From assembly GCF_015550595.1 (NCBI RefSeq), contig NZ_JADNBB010000003.1, positions 84,174 to 148,173 on the forward strand: a stretch of 64,000 bases of DNA, in the 5' to 3' direction. This DNA is from Parabacteroides goldsteinii (lineage in GTDB: Bacteria; Bacteroidota; Bacteroidia; Bacteroidales; Tannerellaceae). The notes below the pieces were generated by a model. That model was given only the letters and a program-made list of their open reading frames with translations, made no database searches and was not told the origin of the DNA. Position 1 is the first letter of the stretch, and the number at the start of each line of letters is the position of its first letter. Shown here in pieces: positions 25,460 through 34,793 of this stretch. The position numbers were made by a program, and so were the translations under genes.

Positions 25460-26117
25460 ATTTTACCAATAGATAAACCGAAACAAAATGACAGACACTG
25501 CCGCCCAACACAAAGAAATGCCATACCGGGTGCATATACTTATATTTATCAAGGAAATAAAAAATGCATCCTACTGTATAGAACAATCCTCCTCCTATCA
25601 GCCAGTATAATACATCCATCGAACCGGTTTGCCGACACACATCCAACAAAGGCTTGAAGGCAATGACAACGACCCATCCCATGGCCAGATAACAGACGGT
25701 TTTCAGATGATCCGTCTTCTTCATCTTCCGGAAACTGAGGATAATACCTATGACTGCCGCAATCCAGACAATGGAAAATAACAACCATCCCCAATAGCCC
25801 TCATGACGGAGGGCGATCAGGGTAAAAGGCGTATAAGTTCCTGCTATATGCAGATAAATAGCACTATGGTCGAAACGACGGAGCAACCTTTTACTACGTG
25901 CATTCGCAGATGCATGGTAAAAGGTCGATGTAACGTAAGAAGATGTCATGCTCAGCGCATAAACCAACGAACTACCCACGACCCAGGGATTTCCATTCCG
26001 GATAGAAGCCACCAATAACACAATGATAGCCACTATTCCGAAAATCATCCCCGCCCCATGAGTCAGCACATTGGCTACTTCTTCACCATACGTTTGTCTT
26101 TGTTGGGTCCTGACCAT
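25458..26117 (-). CDS. Hemolysin III / TrhA family membrane protein
   Basis: The protein has 219 residues with seven predicted membrane helices. HlyIII/PAQR motifs are visible: EEVANVLTHGAG at the start, SSYVTSTFYHAS with the conserved Ser and His, RFDHSAIYLHIAGTYTPF, and HPVWHFFVLGGSVCHF at the C-terminus. These His and Asp residues form the metal site in the family. It is probably a membrane homeostasis or receptor-like protein; the hemolysin name is historical. It starts 7 bp downstream of the metallochaperone stop, at the end of the copper operon. Confidence 0.85.
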   Translation of the reverse strand: MVRTQQRQTYGEEVANVLTHGAGMIFGIVAIIVLLVASIRNGNPWVVGSSLVYALSMTSSYVTSTFYHASANARSKRLLRRFDHSAIYLHIAGTYTPFTLIALRHEGYWGWLLFSIVWIAAVIGIILSFRKMKKTDHLKTVCYLAMGWVVVIAFKPLLDVCRQTGSMDVLYWLIGGGLFYTVGCIFYFLDKYKYMHPVWHFFVLGGSVCHFVSVYLLVK

Positions 26118-26124
26118 CTTTGGC

Positions 26125-26331
26125 TTACAGTTGTTCTGCCTTGAAGCCGGCTTCCGTTACCGCAGAAATAACAATATCGGCCGGAACATTAGCTGTTACC
26201 TCCAATACCTTTTCCGGTGATTTCAGGTCGATAGACCATTCATCTTCCTTTACCAACTTATTCAGTTTCGCACCGATGGCAGCCACACAGCCACCACATT
26301 TTGCATTTGTTTTAAATTTCATTGTTGCCAT
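26125..26331 (-). CDS. Heavy-metal-associated (HMA) copper chaperone
   Basis: The protein has 68 residues forming a single HMA domain. The metal site is KCGGC near residue 11 (CxxC), without the usual Met before the first Cys. Strand-helix spacing continues to AVTEAGFKAEQL. It would carry Cu(I), or another soft metal, in the cytoplasm and hand it to the P-type ATPase encoded 20 bp upstream. The pair forms a copper export module. Confidence 0.85.
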   Translation of the reverse strand: MATMKFKTNAKCGGCVAAIGAKLNKLVKEDEWSIDLKSPEKVLEVTANVPADIVISAVTEAGFKAEQL

Positions 26332-26351
26332 AATTCAATATGTTTATAATA

Positions 26352-28565
26352 TTACTTCATAAATTTTAATCTCAAACTGTTAAGAACGACAGACACGGAG
26401 CTGAAAGCCATTGCAGCACTTGCCAGCATCGGGTTTAACAACAATCCGTTTATCGGGAACAAGACACCGGCAGCCAACGGAATACCGATCAGGTTATATA
26501 TGAATGCCCAAAACAGATTCTGATGGATCAGGCGCACAGTTCTTCTGGATAACTTAATTGCTTCGGGCAACAGTAACAAATCGGATGTGATCAATGTGAT
26601 CATAGCTACATCCATAGCAATATCCGTTCCTTTTCCCATCGCGATACTCACATCGGCACGAGCCAACGCCTGCGAGTCGTTAATGCCGTCTCCGACCATC
26701 GCCACTTTCTTTCCTAACTTCTGGAGAGATATTATATACTCTTCCTTGTCGTTCGGCATCACTTCTGCCTTGAAATATTTTATGCCTAAAGAATGAGCGA
26801 CTCTATCTGCTGTTTTTATCCCGTCCCCGGTCAGCAGATGAACTTCGATACCCATTGCGGTCAGTGCCCTAACTGCAGCAGCCGAAGTCGGTTTAATACG
26901 GTCGGATATAGCCAATGCAGCCAGCAGTTCATTCCCTTTTCCGTAATAAACGACACTCTGGCCATCTTCCTGCCAGTGAAGAATCTGCTCCATTGTCTTT
27001 TCAGGGATTTCAGCCCCGAACATTTCGAGTAATCCCTGGCTTCCCACCCAATATGTAATGCCTTCGACTTCCATACGTATACCGCGGCCCGTAAGACTTT
27101 CAAAACCTTCGGTTTCACAAGTGGAAGCCCCTGAATCTTCCAGCCAGCGGATAATAGCAGAAGCCAATGGATGTTCCGACTTTAATTCCGCCGTATACAA
27201 AATATCCAGATAACAAACATTCGACTCTGTCAGCCAACAGGATTCCGTCACAACAGGAACTCCCTCTGTCAATGTTCCGGTCTTATCCAACACGACTGTA
27301 TCCACTTTGCAGAGATTCTCCAAAGCGAACGCATCCTTTATCAGGATATGTCTTTCAGCCCCTTTGCCCATTCCCACCATCAAAGCGGTAGGCGTTGCCA
27401 GGCCTAAAGCACACGGACAGGCAATTACCAGGACAGAGACAGCCGAAAGAAGTGCATAAGAGAAATAACTGCTACCGCCGATCACCATCCAACACACGAA
27501 CGTGATAACAGAAAGGAGTACGACGACCGGAACAAATATACCACTTATTTTGTCAACTATACGCTGCACCGGGGCTTTACTCCCCTGGGCTGCCTGCACC
27601 ATCTGCACGATTTGTGCCAGTATGGTATCATTCCCTACACCGGTAGCTTCCATCGTAAAAGCTCCTTTCTGATTGATCGTTCCGGCCAGTACGCGGTCGC
27701 CGGCGGATTTCTCTACCGGGATCGGTTCGCCGCTCAGCATACTTTCATCCACAGAAGATGAACCTTGCAGCAAGAGCCCGTCCACCGGGATCTTTTCACC
27801 GGGACGCACACTCAATACATTCCCTCTCTGTAAGGAAGAGATAGGAACTTCTTCCTCTTTTCCGTCTATAATCCGGCGAGCTGTCTTAGGTTGCAACCCC
27901 ATCAATCCTTTAATGGCCGAAGAAGTACTGTTTTTGGCCCGTTCCTCCATTAGTTTTCCTAACAGGACGAATGCTATGATCACACCGGAAGCCTCATAGT
28001 AAACATGCGGCTCCAATCCCCGTTCATACCAGAACTGAGGATATATGGTATTGAAGAAACTAAATATAAAAGCGATAGATGTACTGAGCGCAACCAACGT
28101 ATCCATATTGGCTTTTCCCTGGATAGCATGACGCACACCGCTCACATAAAACGATCGCCCGAACAGCAGCATAATGGCCAATGCCAGCACCATCATAATC
28201 CAATTGGCATACGGCATATGCATAAATACCATTCCCAATAAAGCCAAAGGAACAGATAAGATCCATGCACCTATTGTATTACGTTTCAGTTTCTTATAAT
28301 GCTTGCGCGACATTTCCTCCTGCTCGGCCAGCGGATCTTCCGATTCAATAATTAAATCGTATCCGGCAGCCCGTACAGCTTCCTGTATCTGTTGTAAAGT
28401 GATAACGGATGGACGAAACCTAACAGACAAGGTATTAGCCGCGAAATTGACAGTTGCTTCTTCTACTCCGCTTAGTGCTCCGACGGTACTCTCCACATTG
28501 TTGGCACAAACCGCACAACTCATCTCAAGTACAGGTAAGACCTTACTTTCTATCTCTTTCATCAT
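26352..28565 (-). CDS. copA: Copper-translocating P1B-type ATPase
   Basis: The protein has 737 residues. One N-terminal HMA domain carries Cys17-A-V-Cys20. The membrane copper site is CPC in [15 protein letters not shown]. The phosphorylation motif is DKTGTLTEG, with the actuator loop [13 protein letters not shown] and the hinge [12 protein letters not shown]. The C-terminal helices carry an N-x(6)-Y-N and a S-x-x-x-S Cu(I) signature ([25 protein letters not shown]). It exports Cu(I) across the inner membrane. The alternative start is the second Met at 28562. It leads a minus-strand operon with the HMA chaperone and hemolysin III protein. Confidence 0.92.
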   Translation of the reverse strand: MMKEIESKVLPVLEMSCAVCANNVESTVGALSGVEEATVNFAANTLSVRFRPSVITLQQIQEAVRAAGYDLIIESEDPLAEQEEMSRKHYKKLKRNTIGAWILSVPLALLGMVFMHMPYANWIMMVLALAIMLLFGRSFYVSGVRHAIQGKANMDTLVALSTSIAFIFSFFNTIYPQFWYERGLEPHVYYEASGVIIAFVLLGKLMEERAKNSTSSAIKGLMGLQPKTARRIIDGKEEEVPISSLQRGNVLSVRPGEKIPVDGLLLQGSSSVDESMLSGEPIPVEKSAGDRVLAGTINQKGAFTMEATGVGNDTILAQIVQMVQAAQGSKAPVQRIVDKISGIFVPVVVLLSVITFVCWMVIGGSSYFSYALLSAVSVLVIACPCALGLATPTALMVGMGKGAERHILIKDAFALENLCKVDTVVLDKTGTLTEGVPVVTESCWLTESNVCYLDILYTAELKSEHPLASAIIRWLEDSGASTCETEGFESLTGRGIRMEVEGITYWVGSQGLLEMFGAEIPEKTMEQILHWQEDGQSVVYYGKGNELLAALAISDRIKPTSAAAVRALTAMGIEVHLLTGDGIKTADRVAHSLGIKYFKAEVMPNDKEEYIISLQKLGKKVAMVGDGINDSQALARADVSIAMGKGTDIAMDVAMITLITSDLLLLPEAIKLSRRTVRLIHQNLFWAFIYNLIGIPLAAGVLFPINGLLLNPMLASAAMAFSSVSVVLNSLRLKFMK

Positions 28566-28600
28566 ATCTTATGTTTTAATTCTACCTCTTAAAAGAAGAA

Positions 28601-28630
28601 CAAAGATACGAATAAAACAGTTGCAACAAA
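28601..28630 (-). promoter_or_regulatory. Promoter of copA operon with overlapping palindrome
   Basis: On the minus strand, a TATCTTTG -7 box (28601-28608) and a TTTG -33 (28627-28630) are separated by 18 bp. A short palindrome gcaac-aaa-gttgc (28623-28635) covers the -33 element and could be an operator for a copper regulator. No regulator gene is nearby. Confidence 0.7.
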
Positions 28631-28688
28631 GTTGCGGATTTTCAAACCAGCCCTTTAAGATATGTACTAAATAAATAGATTTATTTGG

Positions 28689-28696
28689 TATATTTG
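28689..28696 (+). promoter_or_regulatory. -7 box upstream of YhcH-family gene
   Basis: TATATTTG lies 74 bp before the ATG at 28770. No convincing -33 element is seen. Confidence 0.45.
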
Positions 28697-28769
28697 TCCT
28701 ATTATTTAACATTCGGATATACGATCTTTGTCAAACATAATTAACGAATGAATTAAAAAACGAATACGT

Positions 28770-29222
28770 ATGATACTTGAATCCTTAAACAACACAGAAA
28801 AGGTAGAACGCTTGCACCCCTTATTCAAAAAAGCATTCGATTACATAAAAGCTACGGATTTCTCGAAGATAGAAGACGGAAAGTATGAACTGGATGGAGC
28901 ACGTTTGTTCGTGAACGTTGTAACCCTGTTCGGTAAAGACAAAAAAGAGGCTGCCATCGAAACACATAAAAAGTATATCGATATACAGCTTCCTTTATTA
29001 GGAGTAGAAAAGATCGGATGGAAACCCGGTTGCGAATTGCAGGAAGTTTCTATACCTTATGATGAAGAGAAAGATATTGCTTTTTATGTAGACCGTCCCA
29101 CAGCCTATACCAAAATCTATCCCGGACAGTTTGCCGTTTATTTTCCTGAAGACGGCCATGCACCCGGCATCGGTGAAGGAAGTATCCGTAAAGTGATTGT
29201 AAAAGTACAGGTAGAAGAATAA
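28770..29222 (+). CDS. YhcH/YjgK/YiaL family (DUF386) protein
   Basis: The protein has 150 residues forming a single beta-sandwich of the EbgC/TabA/YiaL type. Conserved metal-site features include EAAIETHKKYIDIQ (Glu and His), then FAVYFPEDGHAPGI. The last His is in the C-terminal strand before KVIVKV. Family members are linked to beta-galactosidase, sialic acid or biofilm functions; the substrate here is unknown. It is monocistronic, divergent from copA, and ends at a shared bidirectional terminator. Confidence 0.8.
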   Translation: MILESLNNTEKVERLHPLFKKAFDYIKATDFSKIEDGKYELDGARLFVNVVTLFGKDKKEAAIETHKKYIDIQLPLLGVEKIGWKPGCELQEVSIPYDEEKDIAFYVDRPTAYTKIYPGQFAVYFPEDGHAPGIGEGSIRKVIVKVQVEE

Positions 29223-29237
29223 TATTGCCAGATACGA

Positions 29238-29294
29238 CAAAGCCGGTATTTTCCGAATAAAGATCGATCTAATCTTTATGGAAGATACCGGCTT
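29238..29294. terminator. Bidirectional terminator
   Basis: A long stem, aagccggtat...aaagat against atcttta...ataccggctt, with a small internal bulge and a loop near 29263-29270, lies between two convergent genes. Confidence 0.8.
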
Positions 29295-29307
29295 GCTTAT
29301 TTTTATC

Positions 29308-30216
29308 TTATCCTCCTATTATAACATCTATTCCGTAACGACTAAATATATCCTTACAACGTCGTACCGTTTCTTCCGAAGGGGTTTCCATCGGATAATG
29401 ATCCGGGTTATAAACCGTCCCGAGTTTCTCATGTTTGTTCTTACCTATATTGTGATACAAAAGCAGGTTTACCGTATGATACTGCCAGGGCAAAGAAGCT
29501 AAAAACTCCGCCGACCGGGTTATATTTTTTTCGTCTGCATTCACTCCTTCTATTAAAGGGATACGGATATAAAACTCATGACCGGCATCTGCTATCATAC
29601 GTAAGTTAGACAGTATTAACTCATTAGGAACTCCGCAGTAAAGCTTATGTTTAATAGAATCCATGTGCTTTAAGTCCACTAGAAAAAGTTCGGTATGTTC
29701 CATCACCTTCTGTACAACATCCGGTTTAGCATACAATGTCGTATCGACAACACGATGAATACCCAACTCACCGCAACGATGAAGCAATTCGAGCAACATG
29801 TCCGGATGTAATAATGGTTCTCCTCCACAGAAAGTAACACCCCCCTCCGATCGATCCATGAAAACCGTCTCCTTCTCGATCTCCTTCATCAGGTAGTCGA
29901 TGGAATATTCCGTTCCCGAAATTTCCATTGCCATAGCCGGACAAACTTCTGCACATTTACCGCACAGATCACACAAAGAGGAGTCGGTAACAACCCCATC
30001 AGGTGTCAAAGTCAATGCCTTTTGCGGACAATCATCCACACAGGTACGACATCCTATACATTTTTTCTTTGTATATAGCTTCTGTTTCCGGCTGGACAAT
30101 CCTTCCGGGTTATGGCACCACACACACGACAACGGGCATCCTTTCATAAAGATAGTAATACGGATACCCGGCCCGTCGTTTATTGCATAGCGCTTAATAT
30201 CGAATATCAAACTCAC
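29308..30216 (-). CDS. Glycyl-radical enzyme activating enzyme (radical SAM)
   Basis: The protein has 302 residues and starts with GTG at 30216. The radical SAM motif is KGCPLSCVWCHNPEG near residue 25 (CxxxCxxC). Two ferredoxin-type 4Fe-4S clusters follow (CIGCRTCVDDCP and CDLCGKCAEVCP). The SAM-binding GGEPLLHP is present. It abstracts hydrogen from a glycine in the partner encoded just upstream (30235-32673), using SAM under anaerobic conditions. A small 7-bp repeat array directly precedes the GTG start, which is unusual. Confidence 0.9.
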   Translation of the reverse strand: MSLIFDIKRYAINDGPGIRITIFMKGCPLSCVWCHNPEGLSSRKQKLYTKKKCIGCRTCVDDCPQKALTLTPDGVVTDSSLCDLCGKCAEVCPAMAMEISGTEYSIDYLMKEIEKETVFMDRSEGGVTFCGGEPLLHPDMLLELLHRCGELGIHRVVDTTLYAKPDVVQKVMEHTELFLVDLKHMDSIKHKLYCGVPNELILSNLRMIADAGHEFYIRIPLIEGVNADEKNITRSAEFLASLPWQYHTVNLLLYHNIGKNKHEKLGTVYNPDHYPMETPSEETVRRCKDIFSRYGIDVIIGG

Positions 30217-30237
30217 TTGTCAACTGCCAACTAATTA
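30217..30237. repeat. 7-bp-period repeat abutting the activase start codon
   Basis: Heptamers ttgtcaa, ctgccaa and ctaatta run from the GTG start codon to the stop of the upstream dehydratase gene. They belong to the same TTGACAG/CTGTCAA sequence family as the arrays at 38261-38334 and 40747-40788. Confidence 0.65.
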
Positions 30238-32673
30238 AAAGTTATCCTGTTCCGTACGTGCAATCACATCAGCCTGCAGGTCGGCATTCATATCATTAAA
30301 GTAATCGCTGTAACCGGCTACACGTACCAACAAGTCGCGATAATCTTCAGGGCATTTCTGGGCTGCATATAAAGTCTCCGTATCTACGATATTGAACTGG
30401 ATATGGTGTCCGCCCAATGCGAAGTAACTACGGATCAGGGAGGCCAGTTTCGAAATATCTTCTTCACGCTTCAACAGGCTCGGCAGGAAGCGCTGGTTCA
30501 ATAACGTACCGCCGCTCTTTACCTGATCCAGTTTACCCAATGACTTGATAACAGCAGACGGTCCGTGCGTATCGGCACCATGTGAAGGTGAAGTACCATC
30601 GGAAATCGCTTTCTCAGCCAAGCGACCGTTCGGAGTGGCTCCCATTACTTTTCCAAAATAGACGTGGCAAGTTGTCGATAACATATTCAAATGGAAACAT
30701 TCTCCTTTCGTATTCGGTTTGCCTTCAATAGCATCGTACAGGTCGTTGAACATCTGAACAGCAATTGAGTCGGCATATTCATCATCATTACCAAAGAACG
30801 GCGTACGGTTCAGGATCGTCTGACGCATAACTTCCGCTCCGACAAAGTTGTTTGCCATCGCTTTCAGCATTTCATCCATAGTGAAACGTTTGTCTTCAAA
30901 CACATGTTTCTTTAATGAAGAAAGGCTGTCGGTAATCGTACCCAGGCCGGTACATTGGATATAAGTCGTATTATAACGCGGACCACAGTTGTAATAATCG
31001 CGCCCTTTAGCAATGCAATCGTCGATAAACAGCGACAGGAAGGTTGCCGGAGCATACTTAGCAAACATCCGGTCGATATAATTGCTCACACGCACCTTCA
31101 TATCCACAAAATAATGAATCTGCTTCATGAAAGCCGCATACAGTTCATCATAACTTGCAAAACTGCACGGATCACCTGTTTCTAATCCCACTTTACGGCC
31201 TGACACCGGATCGACACCATTATGCAGCGTCACTTCCAAAATCTTCGGTACATTCAGATAACCCGTCAACACATAGGCTTCTTTACCGAACGCACCGACT
31301 TCGATACAACCGCTGCAACCGCCTTCACGTGCATCATGCAATGATTTACCCTGGCGCATTAGTTCCTGGATATAGACATCAGGGTTAAACACAGAAGGAT
31401 AACCATGTCCCTGACGGATCACCTTACATCCGGCACGTAAGAAACGTTCCGGCGTACGGGCGCTTACATGAATGGCACTACCCGGCTGCAGGATATGCAG
31501 TTCTTCAATCGTTTCAAGCATGATATAAGACACTTCGCTTACACCATCGCTACCGTCAGCCTTTACACCACCGATATTCAGGTTGGTAAAGTCATTGTAT
31601 GTACCACTTTCCTTAGCAGTAATACCAACCTTGGGAGGAGCCGTATGGTTATTTACCTTAATAAAGAAGCATGACATCAATTCCTTCGCTTCTTCACGGG
31701 TTAGCGTTCCGGCAGCTATTTCCTTTTCATAGAAAGGAGCCAGATGTTGATCAAAATGGCCCGGGTTCATTGCATCCCAACCATTCAATTCTGTAATAGT
31801 TCCCAGATGGACAAACCAGTACATCTGGATAGCTTCCCAATAAGAACGAGGGGCATGAGCCGGAACCCAACGGCAAACTTCAGCGATTTTACGCAGTTCG
31901 GCAGCACGCTTCGGATCTTTCTCCGTCATCGACATTTCGTCAGCCAGGTCGGCATGACGTTCTGCGAACAGGATAGCCGCATCGCAGGAGATAGACATAG
32001 CAGTCAGTTCTTCCTGCTTATCCGTTGCTTCGGGATCATTCATAAAATCAAGATCCGCCAGCTCTTTGGCAATACGTTCTTTCAGATCCAGTAAACCATA
32101 TTGATAAACTTTTCCGTCGAGAGCAGTATGGCCCGGAGCACGTTGCTCCATAAACTCTGTAAACATACCCACTTCGTATGCTTCCTTCCATTCTTTCGGA
32201 ACATGGCTGAAAATACGTTCACGCTGTGTACGTCCTTTCCAGTAAGGGATCACCTCACGTTCGTAAGTATCGATATCTTCCTGGCTGATGGTGTAACGCT
32301 GCAGTTCGCGGGTATTTAATACATGCAGGTCTTCCACACTGTGGCAAGTCAATTCCGGGAAAGTAGGAACAGCTTTAGGAGCCGGACCACGTTCGCCCAC
32401 GATCAGTTCATCCTTACCGATATAGATAGTCTTATATTTGCATATTTCCAGAAAGTTCAATGCTCTCAGAATAGGAATAGGATATTTCCCGTAATTTTCT
32501 TTGTAGAAACGAGTTTCGATCAGTGCCCGTTCGATCGATAAAGAAGGTTCAGCCTCGAAAGAAAGCTGACGTAACCGTTTGATACGGTCGTTCATACCAT
32601 AAGCATTTGCTTCTACTGTGGGAGCAAAGTTTGATGCACTCAGAGGTGCACGTTGAGCTGTTGTTGTACTCAT
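30235..32673 (-). CDS. hypD: Glycyl-radical enzyme, trans-4-hydroxy-L-proline dehydratase-like
   Basis: The protein has 812 residues. The thiyl-radical cysteine and general-base glutamate are Cys456 and Glu458 in CSGCIEVG, and the glycyl radical is Gly787 in RVAGYSDYF. The distance between these sites equals that in characterised HypD, and long stretches match (EFMEQRAPGHT, GKEAYVLTGY, PKILE). HypD dehydrates trans-4-hydroxyproline to pyrroline-5-carboxylate, which proC then reduces to proline. No proC is adjacent. The N-terminus is about 22 residues longer than HypD; Met27 is an alternative start. The activase follows, 18 bp downstream. Other glycyl-radical dehydratases remain possible. Confidence 0.75.
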   Translation of the reverse strand: MSTTTAQRAPLSASNFAPTVEANAYGMNDRIKRLRQLSFEAEPSLSIERALIETRFYKENYGKYPIPILRALNFLEICKYKTIYIGKDELIVGERGPAPKAVPTFPELTCHSVEDLHVLNTRELQRYTISQEDIDTYEREVIPYWKGRTQRERIFSHVPKEWKEAYEVGMFTEFMEQRAPGHTALDGKVYQYGLLDLKERIAKELADLDFMNDPEATDKQEELTAMSISCDAAILFAERHADLADEMSMTEKDPKRAAELRKIAEVCRWVPAHAPRSYWEAIQMYWFVHLGTITELNGWDAMNPGHFDQHLAPFYEKEIAAGTLTREEAKELMSCFFIKVNNHTAPPKVGITAKESGTYNDFTNLNIGGVKADGSDGVSEVSYIMLETIEELHILQPGSAIHVSARTPERFLRAGCKVIRQGHGYPSVFNPDVYIQELMRQGKSLHDAREGGCSGCIEVGAFGKEAYVLTGYLNVPKILEVTLHNGVDPVSGRKVGLETGDPCSFASYDELYAAFMKQIHYFVDMKVRVSNYIDRMFAKYAPATFLSLFIDDCIAKGRDYYNCGPRYNTTYIQCTGLGTITDSLSSLKKHVFEDKRFTMDEMLKAMANNFVGAEVMRQTILNRTPFFGNDDEYADSIAVQMFNDLYDAIEGKPNTKGECFHLNMLSTTCHVYFGKVMGATPNGRLAEKAISDGTSPSHGADTHGPSAVIKSLGKLDQVKSGGTLLNQRFLPSLLKREEDISKLASLIRSYFALGGHHIQFNIVDTETLYAAQKCPEDYRDLLVRVAGYSDYFNDMNADLQADVIARTEQDNF

Positions 32674-32757
32674 TTTGAATGGTTTATTTATTCGTGAACA
32701 CTATACGTTAATGCAAGAATTTGCCGCACCGCAGGCAGCAAGACCCGGGAGAGAAAG

Positions 32758-32787
32758 GATTGTTTAAAGATAGAACATTAAACAATT
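32758..32787 (-). other. Inverted repeat in the hypD leader
   Basis: Perfect 9-bp arms (attgtttaa at 32759-32767 and ttaaacaat at 32778-32786) are separated by 10 bp. They lie in the leader of about 170 nt between the promoter and hypD. This could be a regulator-binding site or an RNA stem. Confidence 0.45.
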
Positions 32788-32846
32788 GAAGAGTTTTCTG
32801 TAGCCTTTTATAATCATATTATTTGCAAAGTGTTACATGAACACCG

Positions 32847-32877
32847 CAAACATAAAAACTTTTCATGAATAAACAAA
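32847..32877 (-). promoter_or_regulatory. Promoter of hypD operon
   Basis: On the minus strand, a TATGTTTG -7 box (32847-32854) lies 19 bp from a TTTG (32874-32877). The predicted start near 32840 leaves an unusually long leader before the ATG at 32673. Confidence 0.75.
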
Positions 32878-32900
32878 ATAATAGCGTCTGTATTTTTTAG

Positions 32901-32908
32901 TATATTTG
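32901..32908 (+). promoter_or_regulatory. -7 box of acyl-CoA synthetase gene
   Basis: TATATTTG lies 45 bp before the ATG at 32954. An upstream in-frame ATG at 32906 would fall inside this box, which supports the downstream start. Confidence 0.55.
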
Positions 32909-32953
32909 CAACATTCGTTCAGATTTCATGGTTATTCATATAAATATATCTAC

Positions 32954-34618
32954 ATGGAAAATCGTTTTTTAGGACTTATAGAGAACAGTATCAAGGAACA
33001 TTGGGATTTACCTGCTTTCTCCGACTATAATGGACATACATACCATTATAAAGATGTGGCCCGTCGTATAGAAAAATTTCATATAATTCTCGAACACGCA
33101 GGAATAAAGAAAGGAGATAAAGTGGCATTGGTGGGACGTAACTCGTCCAACTGGGCTATTTGTTTTTTCGGCATATTGGCTTATGGCGCTGTTGCCGTAC
33201 CGATCCTGCATGAGTTTAAGCCGGATAACATCCATCATATTGTCAATCATTCCGGGGCAAAAGCTGTTCTGGCCGGAGCTAACAACTGGGAGAACATGAA
33301 TGAACAGATGATGCCCGATGTCAAGTTGTTCATGATGCTGGATAATTTCTCCATTATCAAAAGTAAGAACAAAGATGTACGTATCGTACGCGACAGGATC
33401 AATGAATATTTCGGGAAGAAATATCCCCGCTCCTTCACGACTGCAGATGTGAAATATCATACCGAGCAACCGGAAGAACTGGCTGTATTGAATTATACAT
33501 CCGGAACGACCAGTTTTTCCAAAGGGGTGATGATCCCTTTTCGCAGTCTATGGAGCAATACACAGTTTGCTTATGATAACCTGCCGTTTATCCATCCGGG
33601 CGATAGTGTTGTTTGTATGCTTCCAATGGCGCACATGTACGGTCTGGCTTTCGAGATACTGAATTGTGTAAACAAAGGATGTCACGTACATTTCCTGACT
33701 CGTACCCCCAGCCCCAAGATTATTGCAGAAGCTTTTGCCCGCGTCAAACCGGCTTTGATATTGGCTGTGCCTCTTATTATTGAAAAGATAGTCAAGAACA
33801 AGATATTCCCTGAACTGGAAAAGCCCCTGATCAAATTACTGCTGAAGGTACCTTACCTCGACCAGAAGGTTCTCGATACGATCGCCAGGAAACTGAATGA
33901 TTCGTTCGGAGGCAAGTTTGGAGAAGTTGTGATCGGTGGTGCAGCATTAAACAGAGAAGTGGAAGAATTCCTCCGTTCGATCAAGTTTCGCTATACGGTC
34001 GGCTACGGTATGACGGAATGCGGCCCGTTAGTTGCCTATGAACAATGGGATACATTCAAACAAGGCTCGGTCGGTCGTATCGTCGACCGTATGGAAGCCC
34101 GCATCGATTCAGCTGATCCGGCCAACGAAGTCGGTGAAATACTGGTTCGCGGAATGAATGTTATGTTGGGTTATTATAAGAACCCGGAAGCGACGAAAGC
34201 TGTTATGATGCCTGACGGTTGGATGCGCACCGGCGATTTGGGTACAATCGATTCCGATGGCTTCCTTTATATCCGCGGTCGCAGTAAAACAATGATACTC
34301 GGTCCGAGCGGACAGAATATTTATCCGGAAGAGATCGAAGATCGTCTGAACAATATGCTTTATGTCGCTGAATCGTTGATCATTTCGCAAGGCGGTAAAC
34401 TAGTCGCCCTGATCTATCCTGATTGGGAGCAGGTAGACAAAGCCGGCATCCAGCATTCCGAAATAGAGAAACTGATGCAACAGAACATCGACCAGTTGAA
34501 TACAGAAATGCCGTCATACAGTAAAGTCACTTGCTTCAAACTCTACCAGGAAGAGTTCGAAAAGACTCCGAAACGTAGTATTAAACGGTATTTATACCAG
34601 CCGGCAGAAGATATTTAA
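32954..34618 (+). CDS. AMP-forming long-chain acyl-CoA synthetase
   Basis: The protein has 554 residues from MENRFLG. It is an ANL-family adenylating enzyme: P-loop-like motif YTSGTTSFSKGVM (A3), VGYGMTECGPLVAYE (A5), GWMRTGDLG (A7) and RSKTMILGPSGQNIYPEEIE (A8), with the catalytic Lys in TPKRSIKRY near the end. It probably activates fatty acids as acyl-AMP and then acyl-CoA at the membrane, for lipid synthesis or salvage. It is a single gene, divergent from hypD. A start at 32906 is excluded by promoter position. Confidence 0.85.
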   Translation: MENRFLGLIENSIKEHWDLPAFSDYNGHTYHYKDVARRIEKFHIILEHAGIKKGDKVALVGRNSSNWAICFFGILAYGAVAVPILHEFKPDNIHHIVNHSGAKAVLAGANNWENMNEQMMPDVKLFMMLDNFSIIKSKNKDVRIVRDRINEYFGKKYPRSFTTADVKYHTEQPEELAVLNYTSGTTSFSKGVMIPFRSLWSNTQFAYDNLPFIHPGDSVVCMLPMAHMYGLAFEILNCVNKGCHVHFLTRTPSPKIIAEAFARVKPALILAVPLIIEKIVKNKIFPELEKPLIKLLLKVPYLDQKVLDTIARKLNDSFGGKFGEVVIGGAALNREVEEFLRSIKFRYTVGYGMTECGPLVAYEQWDTFKQGSVGRIVDRMEARIDSADPANEVGEILVRGMNVMLGYYKNPEATKAVMMPDGWMRTGDLGTIDSDGFLYIRGRSKTMILGPSGQNIYPEEIEDRLNNMLYVAESLIISQGGKLVALIYPDWEQVDKAGIQHSEIEKLMQQNIDQLNTEMPSYSKVTCFKLYQEEFEKTPKRSIKRYLYQPAEDI

Positions 34619-34667
34619 GGATGGCTGATACCTCGTTTTTCCCCTACATGATAAAACAGCATTAAAC

Positions 34668-34733
34668 CATTCACCATTCACCCATATGCCTTTAAAAATC
34701 AAAGGGTGAGTATAAAAAGGTGAAAGGTGAAGG
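34668..34733. repeat. Hairpin of 7-bp-period repeats between convergent genes
   Basis: Two heptamers (ccattca, ccattca, ending ccc) at 34668-34683 and the reverse-complementary aaaggtg units at about 34717-34733 form a stem with one mismatch over 13 bp. It lies between the ends of the acyl-CoA synthetase and dapA genes. A terminator function for both is plausible. Confidence 0.6.
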
Positions 34734-34793
34734 GTATATTACTCATTTTACCAGTAAAAATTCGAGTTATTATACAGTTTGTATCTGCGAGAT

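Noticed and set aside
34621-34793. Small RNA gene between the acyl-CoA synthetase and dapA
   Set aside because: The structure is explained by the 7-bp repeat hairpin between convergent genes. No promoter match was seen.
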